This document shows positions 5,415 to 6,270 of a DNA stretch of 6,270 bases, piece by piece. This stretch comes from an uncultured cyanobacterium (GTDB taxonomy: Bacteria > Cyanobacteriota > Cyanobacteriia > Phormidesmidales > Phormidesmidaceae): NCBI GenBank assembly GCA_938029995.1, contig CALHGI010000253.1, positions 1 through 6,270 on the forward strand, written 5' to 3'. How positions within the stretch are numbered: position 1 is the first letter of the stretch; each line of letters starts with the position of its first letter. The notes below the pieces were generated by a model. It saw nothing but the letters and a program-made list of their open reading frames with translations. It made no database searches and was not told where the DNA came from. The translations under genes were made by a program, and so were the position numbers.

Positions 5415-6270
5415 ATGGCTCTTTTAGCTCGTTTTGCGGTGGTGAGCGATCTGCACATCGCTTTGCCCCATACCGTATGGGATTCGCCCACGCGGTTTCA
5501 CCTGGTGGAGGTGAGTATTCCCGCGTTTGAGCAGATTTTAGACCACCTGGAACAGGTGAAGATAGACTTTTTGCTGTTACCCGGAGATTTGGTCCAGCAT
5601 GGTGAACGGGAAAATCATCAATGGTTGGTGCGGCGTTTGGCACAGCTGCCGTATCCGGTCTATGTAGTACCGGGCAACCATGATGTGGTCAGGCATGGGG
5701 GTTGCGATCGCACCGTTTCCCTAGACGAATTCGTCAACCTATACCAAGGCTTTGGCTACACCGACGCCCCCCGCCCCTACTACCACCACAAGCTGCTCGA
5801 CGGTCTGCACCTAATTGGCCTAAACTCCAATGGCTTTGAACCCAATGGCGACCCCCTTTACACCGGTTGCCTAGACCCAGAACAGCTAGACTGGCTGGAC
5901 CAGCAGCTAGAGCAGCTGGCCGCCCCAGCCTCAGGAGGGCCCCTCACCCTGGTGATGCTGCACCACAACGCCCTAGAACATTTGCCCCGCCAGTCGCGCA
6001 GCCCCATGGGACAGCGCTATATGGTGAACAACGCCACCGCCCTGACTGAGCGATTACAAGCGGCCCATGTGCCCCTCATGTTTACCGGTCATCTCCATGT
6101 GCAGGACGTGGCCCAGGCCGACCAGCTATACGAAATAACCACCGGCTCCCTCGTCAGCTATCCCCACCCATACCGCATCTGTGAACTAACCACCCGTGAC
6201 CTAGCCGACCGTGACCTGGCCAACCCTAGCCCCCTAGCCCACCACAAAGACATAGCAGCCGACGCCCACC
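5415..6270 (+). CDS. Calcineurin-type metallophosphoesterase, C-terminus beyond the window
   Basis: An open frame of 285 codons reaching the right edge with no stop. It is a two-metal phosphoesterase of the Icc/CpdA-like (class III cyclic-nucleotide phosphodiesterase) type. All five metal motifs are visible: SDLH (D12, H14), PGDLV (D58), GNHD (N88, H89), LHHN (H183) and GHLH (H226, H228). The core therefore looks active and nearly complete. The substrate, a cyclic nucleotide or another phosphodiester, cannot be told from sequence. ATG 5415 gives the usual short lead into the first motif (MALLARFAVVSDLHI). In-frame ATGs at 5379 and 5382 follow AAAAGG (5371-5376) and would add 11-12 residues. 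It is divergent from trmB. A perfect TTGACA (5339-5344) lies inside trmB, but 17 bp on there is only CATGGT. Codon use changes sharply near residue 97. Confidence 0.9.
   Translation, partial: MALLARFAVVSDLHIALPHTVWDSPTRFHLVEVSIPAFEQILDHLEQVKIDFLLLPGDLVQHGERENHQWLVRRLAQLPYPVYVVPGNHDVVRHGGCDRTVSLDEFVNLYQGFGYTDAPRPYYHHKLLDGLHLIGLNSNGFEPNGDPLYTGCLDPEQLDWLDQQLEQLAAPASGGPLTLVMLHHNALEHLPRQSRSPMGQRYMVNNATALTERLQAAHVPLMFTGHLHVQDVAQADQLYEITTGSLVSYPHPYRICELTTRDLADRDLANPSPLAHHKDIAADAH
5704..5711. repeat. HIP1 core octamer GCGATCGC within the metallophosphoesterase gene
   Basis: This is the second HIP1 core in the window, over codons for C97-D98-R99. It coincides with the point where codon usage switches from G/T-ending to C-ending. 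Confidence 0.8.
6195..6224 (+). repeat. 15-bp tandem repeat encoding RDLAD-RDLAN
   Basis: CGTGACCTAGCCGAC (6195-6209) is followed directly by CGTGACCTGGCCAAC (6210-6224), matching at 13 of 15 positions. It is in frame in the C-terminal part of the metallophosphoesterase, after the last metal motif, where added residues should be tolerated. Confidence 0.6.

Overview
The window looks like chromosomal DNA from a cyanobacterium. The main clues are two copies of the HIP1 core octamer GCGATCGC (3846-3853 and 5704-5711), a repeat highly overrepresented in many cyanobacterial genomes, and cyanobacterial-looking protein sequences, for example the TrmB SAM motif HIDIGCAKGYF. Base composition is moderately GC-rich. 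No phage, plasmid, IS, CRISPR, tRNA or rRNA signature was seen. The species cannot be fixed from this window.

Layout, left to right: (1) the C-terminal end of an unrecognised plus-strand protein (3-245). (2) A 392-bp non-coding gap (246-637) full of short palindromes: a 12-bp hairpin, three direct copies of ATACATTTAGC bounded by inverted repeats, and four CCATGG sites. (3) A large plus-strand glycoside hydrolase family 9 enzyme (638-3088) with an N-terminal beta-rich region, a cellulase-type Ig-like domain and a GH9 catalytic domain that retains the acid/base residues. (4) A plus-strand Asp/Glu/hydantoin racemase-family protein (3183-3989) with both catalytic cysteines. (5) A small exported protein with a pre-peptidase C-terminal-like (PPC-like) beta domain (4199-4669). 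(6) On the minus strand, convergent with it, trmB, the tRNA m7G46 methyltransferase (4708-5364). (7) Divergent from trmB, a plus-strand calcineurin-type metallophosphoesterase (from 5415) that runs off the right edge.

The genes do not form an obvious pathway. The GH9 enzyme and the racemase are co-directional but separated by 94 bp holding an inverted repeat. No hydantoinase, carbamoylase or polysaccharide-use partner is visible. trmB and the phosphoesterase start 50 bp apart and must share their upstream DNA. The region reads as ordinary cyanobacterial chromosome with single-gene units, and no previously undescribed multi-gene system is supported. The points most worth a second look are the concentration of CCATGG-centred palindromes in the gaps, the array upstream of the GH9 gene, the GH9 enzyme's departure from the usual NP...HHR motif, and an abrupt codon-usage switch inside the metallophosphoesterase at a HIP1 site.
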